From a virus, in IMG/VR virus record IMGVR_UViG_3300031851_000052, positions 1 through 40,958 of that record: DNA of 40,958 nt. One strand, 5' to 3'. Position numbers and translations under genes: made by a program. The first letter of the stretch is position 1; every line of letters starts with the position of its first letter. The notes below the pieces were generated by a model. The model saw only the letters and a program-made list of their open reading frames with translations. It was not told the DNA's origin and ran no database searches. This document shows positions 8,991-22,000 of this stretch, in pieces.

Positions 8991-10075
8991 TAGCAATCTT
9001 CTCCTGAGTCATCCGACTGTTGTTGTTTATACACTCTGCCCACAATTCTCGGAGCGTCGTCGCAATCTAAGAATTCTCTGGAATAGCCTCCGCACTTAAT
9101 AGAAGAGGGTTGGACACCTGCTCTACATAGTATATCTTTTTCAATATCTTTGTCAATCTCGATGTCTAAAAAATGTTCAACATATGACGGGTCGTAATTA
9201 TAATTTTGTTCCATCACTGGAGTGTCTACCAAAAGGTTATTCACTACATTACTAAACCTTTTTGAGAATTTTAACGGAATCAACCGCTCGGTCTTTCCAA
9301 GGTCCGCCGATGACGAACCAGGAGTTTTTACTTTTCCCGTCATGTCGATATCTTCTACCAAGTATACTTCAATATCAAAGTTTTCTCTCAAGCAGTCGGT
9401 ATTTGACTCTTCAATTTCTAGAAGTATCTCATCGCAACTTATTTCGATGTATGAGCCGTCTGGAAATTGCATTGTATTGATTGTAAGGTCCGACGCTGAA
9501 CCTACTGCTCCGATTTCGCCAGCTTGATAGGTTTGGTTTCCATCTGTAACTGAAGTGGCTGCCAATGCATCTTTTAAAACTTTACTTCGACACACATAGT
9601 CGTTCATCTCAATCTGCGGGATTCTAAGTGTTGGCTGAGCGCCCTGTTGATATTTAACATTTGTTCCAAATTTACCGAGCAGGCTGGAGATATTCCACGA
9701 AGGGGCGTGGGAATTAATATAAGTCGAACTTCCCAGCGGAGCGGACAATGCATAGTGCTTCTCAGGTGTTGCCTGTGCCTTCTTGTCATCAAGTGAAAAG
9801 TTGTTATTTCGAATATTACTGTTTATCTCTGTTACAGCAGTCTCTCTTCCTGAAAAAGTATATTGTACCCTAGTGCTGGGCGTCTCTTCCAAGATTCTAT
9901 CTTCAGAATAATTTTGTTCCTCGGGCGCACCAGTATAGTTTGCATCGTATAAAATGTCATCATCAAAGAACGAATAAAAGACGGGATTAAATTCACCTTT
10001 GGATAAAAGATGCTTGCCGTATTGCGTCAACTCTATCTCTAGAACTTCTTCTTTTTTGTCAAAATAAGACGACAT
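8990..10075 (-). CDS. Virion structural protein with ELTQYGKHLLSKG N-terminal motif
   Basis: ATG at 10075 has an AAGGAGT Shine-Dalgarno directly upstream, within the last codons of the giant gene, and the gene ends in a TAATG overlap with the next. The 361-residue product opens EEVLEIELTQYGKHLLSKGE, then a strand and FFDDDILYD. The order and spacing match the N-terminus of the 314-residue protein at 1971-2915 (ILDAVLTDTGRARLAKG, then SDDEIDY), so I infer a shared N-terminal domain of about 45 residues. The remainder is Asp/Asn/Ser rich and acidic, with a long acidic patch ending in CDDAPRIVGRVYKQQ. No membrane segment, signal peptide or active-site motif is seen. I recall this signature from marine myovirus structural proteins. 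A tail-completion, neck or fibre-joining role is possible but unproven. Confidence 0.85.
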   Translation of the reverse strand: MSSYFDKKEEVLEIELTQYGKHLLSKGEFNPVFYSFFDDDILYDANYTGAPEEQNYSEDRILEETPSTRVQYTFSGRETAVTEINSNIRNNNFSLDDKKAQATPEKHYALSAPLGSSTYINSHAPSWNISSLLGKFGTNVKYQQGAQPTLRIPQIEMNDYVCRSKVLKDALAATSVTDGNQTYQAGEIGAVGSASDLTINTMQFPDGSYIEISCDEILLEIEESNTDCLRENFDIEVYLVEDIDMTGKVKTPGSSSADLGKTERLIPLKFSKRFSNVVNNLLVDTPVMEQNYNYDPSYVEHFLDIEIDKDIEKDILCRAGVQPSSIKCGGYSREFLDCDDAPRIVGRVYKQQQSDDSGEDC

Positions 10076-10078
10076 GTG

Positions 10079-13000
10079 TTACTCCTTCCCTTTTTTGACC
10101 GATTCTAATTGACCCGACATGTTAGCCGAACTAATCTCACCTTGGTTTGAAACAACTTGAGGAACTGTCCCCATCTTGTTTTCAATAATATCAAGACCCG
10201 CTTCAACTTGAACTGCCTCAAGCATTGTAAAGAAGTCATAAGGCCAGTTGTAATTATATTTCGGTGGCTTTTTACCGAACTCAAAATCAAATTTAAATCT
10301 GGAATCATCTGATGCCACACTTGTCGTTGCAAAATAATTATCATTGGCTCTCTTTTTCGCCTTAAACACCATCCATCTTACATTTTTGGGAAGGGTGTTC
10401 TCCTCGAAGAAGTCAACTGGACTAAGGTCATGGACAAGATTGACACTATCGTGGATTGCTGTCTCTGCTAGAGAGGGGGGCAAGCCTTGCCAGATATTCG
10501 CCAAGTCCTGTTTGTTAAGCAGATGGTGGAACTCAAACACATACATAACAAACGGGCTTTCAGACTTCTTAAGGGGGTACCTAATAAAGTCATAGCGTGG
10601 CGGCAAGTTGTATTTTTTCATTCCACGAATCATGTTGCTTACAGAGGTTTCTGGGATGTTCTGTGTAACTCCGAGATATTCGCCTGCGCTCACAGCATCT
10701 TTGCCGTTTTCAATATTTGCCTTTTGAAGATTGAACATCTCCTTATTAATCTTGAAAAAGTTTCTGCCATCGACAAGTACCGTCTGTGCGGTTGTCTCTG
10801 ATGGAGAATCTACAAAAGGTATCATGATGACTGCTTCAGAGATTTCTTTTTGTTCTGCAAGGTCACCAACCTTTTTCTTTTCTGGTGTGAAGCCACATAC
10901 ATCAAGTAGGGAACCAACCGTTGGAGATTTTGGAACACCAAAGCTGTCTGTTTGCTTGAAAGTGTCTTCAATTGTTACGAAGACGCCTTCCTCTGTTTTT
11001 GGAACAACGCCATAGCCAGCCCAAATACCAGTCCCTCTTGGGGTGGTGGTTTTTAAACTTATCGGTGATGTTCCGCTCTTTGTATTGTTAACGGCACCGT
11101 CCTGTAGCACAGATGGTGAAACCATAGAGAAATAATTCTTTGTTGTATCATAGAAGTTTAAGATTGGGCATTCAAATTTTGTACCGATTGCCCACACATC
11201 GCTATCACTACCTTCTGGGTCTTTTGCTATCTGTGGAACAAACTTTTGCATTTCATCGTTAACAACATCTTTCAACTTATCAAATTGGGCACTGAACTCT
11301 ATGTTCTTTGCCGTTGCCTTGCCAAACAGATTCATTGATGAGGAGATGGTCGTCCTTGCATTCCAGGCTGGGGACATCAGTGCACCCTTTAGTGAAGCTC
11401 CAGCAGCCACGAACTTACTTATCTGTTCTTGAGAAAGGTTGTCGACTTTGACACCAGCCATGATTTCCTCTAACGAATACTTTCTAGTTTCAAAACACTC
11501 GAAGTGTAATCTTGCCACTGCCTTACCGTAAAGATAGGGTGGGACATAAGGTGCCTGTGCTGGGTCTCCAACAAGTGCCCTGTCCAATCTGTCTTCATCG
11601 CCTGCTCTTTCATAATCATCACTTGATTGCCATGAGAAAGCAGGTCCATAATAGCGACCCTCCATGGTACCTTCTGAATTGGACCATGGGCTGATGGCTG
11701 TATTGAAATTATCACTTTTGTGCATGGTCACATCCATGTAATAAGTCTTACCAGATTCCATTGTCTTAAAGTCTTTTTCTTTCTTAGAGACGAATGAAGT
11801 TAGCTTGCCTTGCCTTAAGAAGAAGTTTGGAACCTCAGCTAAGAAATTGTGCATAGCCATTTCAAATCTCATATCACCGTTCGAGCCGAGGTATTCAAAG
11901 TAAGGGTGTTTATAACTTTGCGCAACCTTGGAAACGCCATCTATTGGTGTGTCCAAACTATTTTCAACATAATATTCTGGTGCCATGAGATAAATCTTGT
12001 GGGGTTCTTGTACTACAGCAATAGTTGACTGTTCAGTAAGTGAAACTCCGCCGTATAATCTAAATGGACCTTGCTTGGGCTTGTCTTGTGATAAAAGTTC
12101 AAATTCCGAATCTTCATCGAAGTTAACAATTTGACTATCTCCATCACCGAAGGGAATCAGGCGCTGATTGTTTATAAGAATATTTTCTTTTACGGTAATA
12201 CTGTTGGCATCAACATATCTGATTCCAAGTTTATTATCAATGCTAAACTTCGGATAACCAAACCAGCCATACCCAGGCACCCACTTGCTATCAACTATAA
12301 TATTTTTTAAAGCGCTGACCGCAACTGCATCTGCTAAAGTTGCATTTGCATCTTGGTCTATAAGCCACGAGCCACCTTCAAAGAAAGAATATGGGATTGC
12401 AGACATATAATCCTGATTTGTGGCGACATTCCAACAGGTGTTCACGCCGCCTGAGTATATATCCTCGCCTTCGTATTCAAAGGGTGATTGAAGATGAGTC
12501 TCTTTCCAATTTGAAGGAATCGGTGCGTAGCTTTCGCCAGCCTTTGCCCATGATTGTTCAGACCACTCAGAAATATCTTTCAATGTAACTCCGTCGCCCA
12601 AAAGGTCTGGTCTTTCGAACGGCTTGGGAGAAAGAATTGAAAAGTCCTCAGTCTCGGTGGTCTTCTTGATATCTACAAGATTTAAGTCTAACTCTAACCT
12701 AGGCAAGCCAACATAAACTATTCTAATTCTCCAAGTGCCGTTACCTTGGTCACCAATGAAGGGGCGTGTGGGCGAATCAGAATTGAGGAAGGCTCGGTCT
12801 CCCATCAGGTTATATTTAACAATCCTGTCGTAAGAGGGTGCGTCGTCCTCTGGCTCATTGAACTCGATTCCAAACACTTCGGGGTGACAAACTGGCATGA
12901 GAAATGCAAGGTGGTCGTCAGTCTTTCTATTTTCAAAATCAAAAGTATTTGACTGCTCCCACCCACTTAAATATCCTGGTACTGCAACAAAGTGAATGTC

Positions 13001-16000
13001 GGGTCTCTTATTGATGGCACGACATATTTTTATTGCCAATTCTTTATTTAGTCTTTCTAAAGACACCTCTTTCTCTGTCTCATATCCTGGCAGGTTAAAG
13101 CCCTTTGGCGACCTGCGGAAGTCCACATTAACATCGAATGTGCTATCAGAGGGGTCACCCTCGGGGTTCAGCAATTGTGAATCGCCAATCTTAATAGCCT
13201 TGGTAACCATCTTTATTTTGCTCATATCAATGTTCTTTGAATCGGGATAGTCTTCAGGACTCCCATAGCCACTGATTGGTTCAGGCTGTGTCAATAAGAT
13301 TTCGACGCCTTCAGCATCCCATCCTGAAATCTCCATATCAAAATGCTTGAAAGCTTTATCTCCGACATTGGTCAGAAGTATTTCCGCTTCGCTATTTGTC
13401 TTTGAAGGCAATACTGAGTCTAGAGAAACCAAACCTTCGAAGGGAATTCTGGTGCTGGGTTCGGATAATATAACATACCCTCTCTTTGAATAATCCCCTT
13501 CTTCTGACGCAAAATATTTAGGTTGCTGCTGCTGGAGTGATGTATAACTTGCTCCGATTGCAGTCCCGAGGGCGGACTCCTCGTCCTCGGGCTTATACCC
13601 AATAGCAATAGCAGCAAGTGCATTATATTCGTCTTGCCGTTTTACATACCAATTTGGAGCTACACTTGTAAGGTATGCCTCTCTGTTTTCTTCCTCTTCA
13701 TATGGCAAAGTTATCTTTTCTAAAATATGAGAAGGTTCAAGACCCGTTTGATTTGTGAACGCAGGCCAATCAACTGCAATACCCGCCTTAATTGAATTAT
13801 ATAAAATTCCAGGTGCGAAGAATGGCTGCAAAGCCGCTTGAATTCCTTGCTCTTCGTGCAAGGTATTTGGTGTCGAGATAGAGTTCTTCATCTTGTCTGC
13901 AAATAATTTTGCAAGCTGAAGCGTTCTATCTTGTGGATAAAATCCCCTGTACGGCACTAATTTTTTAAGGGCGTTTACCTTTAGTCTAATTCTCTTTCTT
14001 GTGGTTTTTGATATAGCATCATGGTCTTCGACTACATTGTCATAAAACCTAATTGGGTCGGTGTGAATGTAAGAATCGAAAAACCCATCATCCCAGTCAT
14101 CACATTTGGTCTTTACGGTCGGGACTGGTAATACACCAAGTCTGTGCCAAGCAAGTAGCGCCACCTTTGAGCGGGTGGCATTTGATGTAAGTCCAATTGC
14201 AGACTGCGAGTATGAGATTGCAGTTTGCCCGTCGCCAAGACCAATTCCAGTGATTGTGCTGTTTGGAGCGGTGGCTCCCCACTCGCTTGTGGCAAGGGTA
14301 TCAGAAGTATAGCCGCCGATGATTTCTCGGTTAACAAAGTCTTCCAGAATATTAGTTGGAACAATACCGCTTAATTTATTAATATCTTTGCTTGATAACA
14401 GACCTTGCCACAGGGAAAATTCCATCAGTTCGCCACTAAAGTAATATTGGGAAGCGCCATTGATATCGTCGATAGGCAGAACTCCTTGAATTGTTGCCGA
14501 CTCGTCTTTATTTACAAATCTGGACTTACCCAATTTATAGATGGTTGTTAGAGGAGAACTATTCGAACCTAGATAGCCATGGCGCTCAGCACCCCACGCT
14601 GAGGCTCCTGCAACAACTGGGACACAAGTGTACACTCTGTTTCTGCGGGTTGCGTCTTCAAGCAAGCCTCTGTGGATACCGTACATAACGGTCGGCGGGT
14701 TGTCGCCTCGATTGCGAATGTATAGTTTTATCTTTATAGGAGAAGAAGAAATTGCTGGCATTACCTGTACAATAACTTGGCTCCAATCATCAATGGGCAA
14801 GACCGCTGGGTTTCCGTCAGCATCAAAGAAGTGGAATAAGTTTATATAATTTACTTCCGATGATGCTCTTTTTGTGTCAGATAACCCAGGCACATAAATT
14901 GTTACACCCATTCCGTCTTTATACTTTTCGGTAAGAGCGGCATTGGCTGCAAAGGAGGTAGGCATTGGAAAGTTTGAATAAACCGTCAGTTGTTCGACGC
15001 CATGTTCCTTGTGCATTCCCAGCGGGGCAGGTGAGCGACTGTATGTTCCAAATGTTATAAGACCCTTAATTTGACCATCATACTTTGCCTTTAGGCTTTC
15101 CTTATCAGCATCGGGACAATCATTGTTGGGCTTTGCCCAAACAGAAAATGTGAATGGGGAGGCTGTCTGGTATTCGGGAGTGTCGCCTGCCGTTTGAGTC
15201 ATCCTCCTCAAGAATGAAAGACCTACATCGTTACCAATAGCTTTATTAATTGAACCTTCCATAAAGTCATCACTGTCTGGCGTGAGATTAAATTTGAGAG
15301 ACGCAAACGGACCATGGGAGTGAGGGTGGACTGGCGTCCAAAGCGTTTCTTCATTGCCTGCTGACCTGTATACAACATTTTCATAAGTACTTGCTAAGCC
15401 TGGAAGGGGACGACCAGTGGCATAGTACTGATGACGACCTGTTCCGTCATCAACGGATGTGGCTGCATAACTTACCGCTGCGCTTTCTTTAAATGTAGGT
15501 GTGATGCCATCGGTTGCACCAAGCGTTACAGGTACACTGTTTTTAATTGTTTGAGTGCCGCCAATGTAAATGGGGTTCTTACCATCGTAAGTCGTATAAG
15601 CGGAGGCTCCGACAATTTCATCAGTGAAAGCGTTGTTCTTTAAGAGGCTTCGTGAAATAGTGTCCTCTGTGACTTTCCTTGTTAGGCGTGTACTCTTTCG
15701 TGGGTGTGTAGGGTAATCTGTTGATACCTCTTTTTTCTTATTAATAAAGTATTTGTTCTCAAATGTATATCGAGTTTTGCCACTGTATCTTGTTTCATCA
15801 GATTCTGTTCCGTTGTAGCTTGCGCCTTCAAGAGAAAATATATTATAATTCTTGCTCTTAAACTCGCCGCTATCTTCGAGTAAGTATTTATCCATATGTT
15901 CAGATATCTTGAACTCAGCAACCAGACCATAGTTTTGAGCCATGGCTCTTGTTTCTAAATTGAAGTCTGCATACGAATCATACCACGGATTCTTATTGGC

Positions 16001-19000
16001 TAAGACATTTGTTCGGTATAGCCACGCATCCTCCTGATAAGTTTTATTAAACGGATTGTAGTATAGTTGAGCCACTGGTTCTGGGGGGAGATGTTGTCCC
16101 TTCACAAAGGTCCAGAATGTTGGCACATCAGTTGCACCTTTTTCTGGGTTGTTGGAGCCAGACAATCTATCATTAAAGACCCCTTCCTTTTTCAGTGCGC
16201 CATATGTGTCCTCGTACAGTTGTCTTTCTAATTGCCAATCTATTGAGTAGCCCACTCTGATTGGACCAGACATGGGGGCTGGTAGTGTTGGGTCGCTTGG
16301 ACTTTCTTCAAGCCCTGGAGCTAAATAAATGCGGGAAAACAAAGCTGTTACATCCACTATTTCTGAACCTATGTTGAAGGTCACTACTTCTTGGTCTACA
16401 TTTTCAGTAGACAAGACGAAAGAAAAGTAATTTTCTTTACCAGTATATTGCAAGTCTCCAAGCACCTTTGTATGGTTTGTGTCGCCAACTACTTCAAAAG
16501 TGTCCATAGAGAAAATACTACGGTCATAGTCGAGATGCTCCGTGAACTCTGAATCTAAATTCAGGTATGGCGCAGATGTGCGACTTCTTCGCTTATATCC
16601 AAGTGCATTTGTAGGTGCGGAGAGGCGGCTATTAAAACTCTTCCTTCTTAAGTTTTGTTCATCCTTCCAAAACATTCGCAAATCGCCCGTTGGAGTTTCT
16701 GCTATCTCTATTGAAGAAATTCTATCCCAGCGGACTCGATTTCGAACTTTTAATAGACCAACATTCCTGTGCTTTGGAAACACATATTCTTTATAATATA
16801 ATCCAACAAAATCATACAATTTGCCTTGCGGAGAAGTCGTAGATGGGTTATAGTTATCAAAGATTCTATCATAAAATTGTTCATTTCTCTTGACAAAACC
16901 CGTTCTCTTTGTTAGCTTTGGATTGGCGAAACCTTCCAAGTTGTTGCTGTACGAGTGAGTAATTCTAGTACCAACCACATCTGATTCTTCAGATATAACA
17001 TGTACGAATGGTCTGTTCCATGCGGCTGGTGGCTCAACGAACTTTTGGTGACCCATTGGATTAGCAGAAGCAATTGAATTTTGAATTGAAATTTCATTTC
17101 TACCCCTCTGCCTTCTTACGATAGGGTTCTGTTCATTTCTCAAAAACTTCCAGCCTGCGCCCTGGTATGGTCCATTACGGTTCAACAATAGAGCGTGTAG
17201 ATAATTATCTCCAGTCACTTCTGTGACATCTACAAGGTTCGTCACACAACTACCACATGAAGAGCCGATTGTCTGAGTATCATAATTTATTGCTTCGGCG
17301 ACGACTGTATTCCCGTATGAAAAGTCTATGTCGTGTGAAGCATATGATGCTGAACGCAAGAAGCCATGTCGACCCGACAAATCAATCGTAGCGTTGGGGT
17401 AATCTGTAATATATCCCTTGTAGCGAGGATGAGTGATTAATGCTGCGGTTGAGCCGTCAGAGTCGTGATTCCATGGGAATGCTGTAGCTGAGGCAACGGA
17501 GCGGTGCTCATCGTCGATAACTACCAGTCCAGCGTAGTCTGGTTGCACAGCAGAGGCTGAAATCCAATTGTATTGCCAACTGCTTCTTGGTATTTGGTGA
17601 CCAATAAAAAAGTTGTCATATGACCTTTCGGCATAAACGCTGGTGCCGTCGAGCTTCATTCTAATGGCGGCGTTTCTATTATTCTTGTGCCACGATGCAA
17701 CATTGGCAGTGTTCCCACCAAAATCGTTTGATATACCGCCGATGGCATCTGATGGAGTTCCATGAATATAATCTTCACGATAGCCGAATTGTTTTGAGTG
17801 CTCCTTCTGCCAGAAGTTCAAGTGATTTCTAACTCTCAAGTTTCTAAAGTTCATGGAGTTGTAGGGAGAAAACTCTTCTGCTTGATAATCTAGTGAACCC
17901 CTAGACATTGTTGCTGGCGAGCCTGGTGCCGAGAACCTTTCTACAAACACATGTTCTGTTCTTCCGAATGAAACTCCAGCGCTGTTGTTTTCTCTGACAG
18001 GCAGCGTATAGTCATATAAGCCAGTGACATAAGTTGAGGCGACGCTGTTTGGCGTTGCGTCGGGATTCTTGACAAGCCACCTGTTGTTGTTTGAACGACC
18101 TGAAGTTTGTACTACTTCATAATCTTTATTATAGTTTCCAAGTCTTGGGTTGGCAGTCGTAGAATTAATATTCTTTATATTGACAGACCTTTTCGCCAAG
18201 CCGTCACGAGTATATCTTGCAGCAGGGTAATCAGCGTCGACAAGGTGTGGGTGGACTAGTTGTCCGCTATCGTCAAGATATAATTCTGGTCTATTAGCTA
18301 TAGCGTCGGAGCCAGTATTAAGGTCGATATGTCTATGCTGGTTTCCTCCAACCCACTGCTCTGTGAATGGTCCTTGGATTGGAATCTCGTGGTCTGTACC
18401 ATAAGAATCGTGTGTAACATTCCTCTGTGTTGCTGAAGCATCGAGCGGGTGTGCCCCATAGAACGGCGGGGCAAACAGAGAGCCTTTAATTTCGGTTTGG
18501 ACGCTAGCAGCGTCAGTTAAGGTAACGACATGAGGTCTTCTCTTTTCTTTATGAGGTCCGTCGTCAATTTCATAATTATCTCTGCAAACCGAAGGGTCAT
18601 CTACAAGTCTAGTTAAATTAATTTTTGTACCGTAATGTGTTGCTGCTCGCAACATATCATTCGGGCTGGCTAAGGTTGCATCCGCAAAGTTCGGTCCACC
18701 CGAGATACTCGGCGTATGCTCAAGGTTTAATTTATAAGGTCTTGACAACCTTCTTGTTGCATAGGTGCTACCCTCATACTGCTTGGGAGCGGCGATATCA
18801 TAAAGCGTGGGGCTACCCTGCTCCACATAGCTGCCGCTAACAAGCACCATCTTGGTTTGACCAACGATGTCACGGACTTTAGCTTTTCGTAAAGATTCCC
18901 TATCATTATCGACATCAGTGTCTGAAGAAGTTGCATGTTCGCTTCCTCTTTCTGCTCTCTCTGAGCGCCACAAGCAGTCATCATAGTTATCAGAGGCTGC

Positions 19001-22000
19001 CACTGAAGGGAGGGTGAATTCATCTACAATCGATGCGCCACTAGTTAAAGTACCGTGGTTCGTGGAAACATAATCTTTAATCCCATTTGAACCTGTTGCA
19101 TCTTGGTCGTCGCCCATTTTCCACCAAGAAATAATATCTGAATAGGCAGAATGTTGAGCGAGGTCATAAACCCTTCCGTCGTTGTAAGCCTCTTTAACTT
19201 CTGCACTGCTCAACTGCTTGTTGAAAATGCAAATATCTGCCATCTTATCTTCGAATGCTTGACCTGCGGAGGGCGGGTCATTGTGAGTCTTACCCAAGAT
19301 GAGAGGGGTAGTTTGATTTGTCATCCCCGTGTAGGTTCCATTGTTGAGCGATGTGTTAGTAGATGTTACCTGCACTCCGTCTACATAAAGAGCAATTCCA
19401 CTGGATAACTTGTTTCCACTATATGTCAATACAACATGGTGCCAGGTCTGGTCGGTTAATACTGCCGAATTCGTTTGTAAGGTTATTCTGTTGGTGGTAC
19501 TTGTCCCCTTATACAAAAACGCCCGAAGCTGTCCATTGGCATGTTTGAAAATATATTCAAGACCATCGCCTGCGTTGACAAGCGCCTTAGCAACAAAAGG
19601 TCCGTTATCACTTGAGACATCATCAATGTACACCCAAGCTGATATGGAAAACGCTGCATCGTTGCCGCCGCCATCAGTAAAACTAAATACATCGGCGTCG
19701 CCAATCAAAACATGGTCATTAGCGCCGTCGAAAAGAATAGCTTTCTTATTATATCTTTCTACTGGTGCATGTCCATGCTCCCAATCATAAGTCAACTCTC
19801 GAATACCACGAATGGTACCCTCGGGCGGGTCTTGCTTCTTTTCTAATGTTGGAAACTTCGTCCAGTACTTGCTTCGCTCAAGAATATGGCTTTCCACCAT
19901 ATTTCTCATTGAGCCCGAGAAATTACCCGAGGCAGGGATTAATTGTTGTAACATGAGTCCCAACGAGGAATCAATCCACTTATAAAACTCAACATACTTT
20001 TCGAACGACGGTGTGTTTTCCACTCTTTCATAGAACAAGCTTCTAAATTTCTCAAGACTCTTGTATTGCATTCTATATCGATTAATCGGCTGTCCAATCA
20101 AATCGTTGAATTCAACAATTGAAGCGAACAAGCTCAACATCTCTGTTGAAATAACTTGGCTCATACTTTTTTCAATTGCGAAGAAGTGATTAATTGGCTT
20201 GGAACCCTTTACGAACACATCATCGTCTTGTGTGCGAATTTCAATCATGTCATCGCCAGAAAGAACTTCTGGCAAGCGGTGCCTTGCCGTGTACTGATAC
20301 TCTCTGTTTACTACTTGCTTATCGTTCGGCAGGGCTGCCTTGAATGACCCCTTACCCTGATGTCTGTACCCTACGAGGTTTGTGAACCAGCCATAGCGAG
20401 CTTCGGCGATATAATTGGTGTCGCCGAGCGAGACATCGTTAACTGTGAAGTTTCCGCTGGAGTCCGAGCTTGAGACATTTTGAAAATTCCAGTGCAAGGC
20501 AAGCGTGTCTTTTCTTGGCACCTTAATATCAGAAGTAGTTCCGTCACTAAATTCACTGAAGAATGAATATGCTTCGTCATTTGGGTAAAGACGACCGACA
20601 TTTGATGCGTCGATAGCATGAATTTTTATTTCTTCATCTGTTAGATAATCGAACCAGTACATAAGGTCTGTGACCTTAACATCAGAACTTGCTGTTCCAG
20701 TAGCCTCATCCGCAAGGTCAGTGCGCAAAGCGCCGACATAACAGAGCTTGTCGCTCTGAATCATTGCCTGGGCTTTTGAAACATTTGCACCAGTATAAGA
20801 TGCAGACAGGCTAAACTCGTTCTCAATAGTGTCGAGGGTTGCTTGAACACCATAAAATTCTATCTTATATTCGCCGACTGCTGCGCCTGCAACATGGTCT
20901 CCCAACTCTACATCAAGTGGGCGGAGGCGGACAGCTATGTTCCACTTCGTATTGTCATATACTTCTTTGTATTCTTCAGTAACCAACTCGTGATTACCAT
21001 CTGAATCTGTGTAGGTCAGTTTGAATTTGACATTTAAAGATTCACTATCGGGCTTAATAGCTGTGACACGAAATGAACCAATGTTCGCCGCAGTCTGTGC
21101 GTAATTCTGTAAGGTTGTGCCCACTACATTTGCTTCTTTGGTTCCGAAGAGCGAGACTTCTGTAAACTTCTTTAAATTAAATGCAGGGTGCTCTCTTTCC
21201 AATTGTTTTGGAAATATAACCTCAGCAGTTAAAGTTGTTCCGAGCAGCGCTGACTGGGCTACTGTGGGTCCAAGAAGGTAGGCTCGCTCATCAGTGCTGG
21301 TTCCGCTTGTATCATCAAGATATACTGTAGACTCGTGGCGGTCAACATTGTTGAAGTCGGCATAGTTCTTTTTAACAGAAGTAAAACCTCGTCGACCTTC
21401 GAGTGTATAATCAACACCGTCGGCATACAAATTAATCTTTATAAGTTCATCATCGACGCCGAAGCAGCGAATTAGGTTTCTGAATGACTTCTCTGTACCC
21501 TTTGTCTTGTATATATGAGTAATGTTATTGTAGATATTTTGATAAATAACATTCTTAATCTCTTGAATCTTTAAATCGAATAGCTCTGTTTCACCTCGTG
21601 AAGCAAGCTCTTCTAGAATGGTTGCTTCAGTAAAAATATCAGATACATCGAAGCCAACAGAGCGTAGCAGGTTTTTTGCAAAGTAATATGGTTTATCAGC
21701 ATTACCGACAAGCGTTTGATAATCATTATCTCGAAGGTCTGTCAGCGCACCGATTTGTAGGTGCAATGTATCAAAATAGCTTGACAGAGCCTGAGAGAGT
21801 TCTTTAATCTTGAATGCATGGTCCTCATCTTCCTGAAGAATCCACTCTGGCATAGTGTGATAAAATGATGCGTTATTTTTATTGTCATAAGTGTTACCCT
21901 TTGCTTTCAGGGTTGATAACAGCGTGACAACAAGGGGATGTTGGGAATATACGATTGGCTCAGGACTTTCCTTCTCCGAAAGAAGAACGCATTCATCAAT

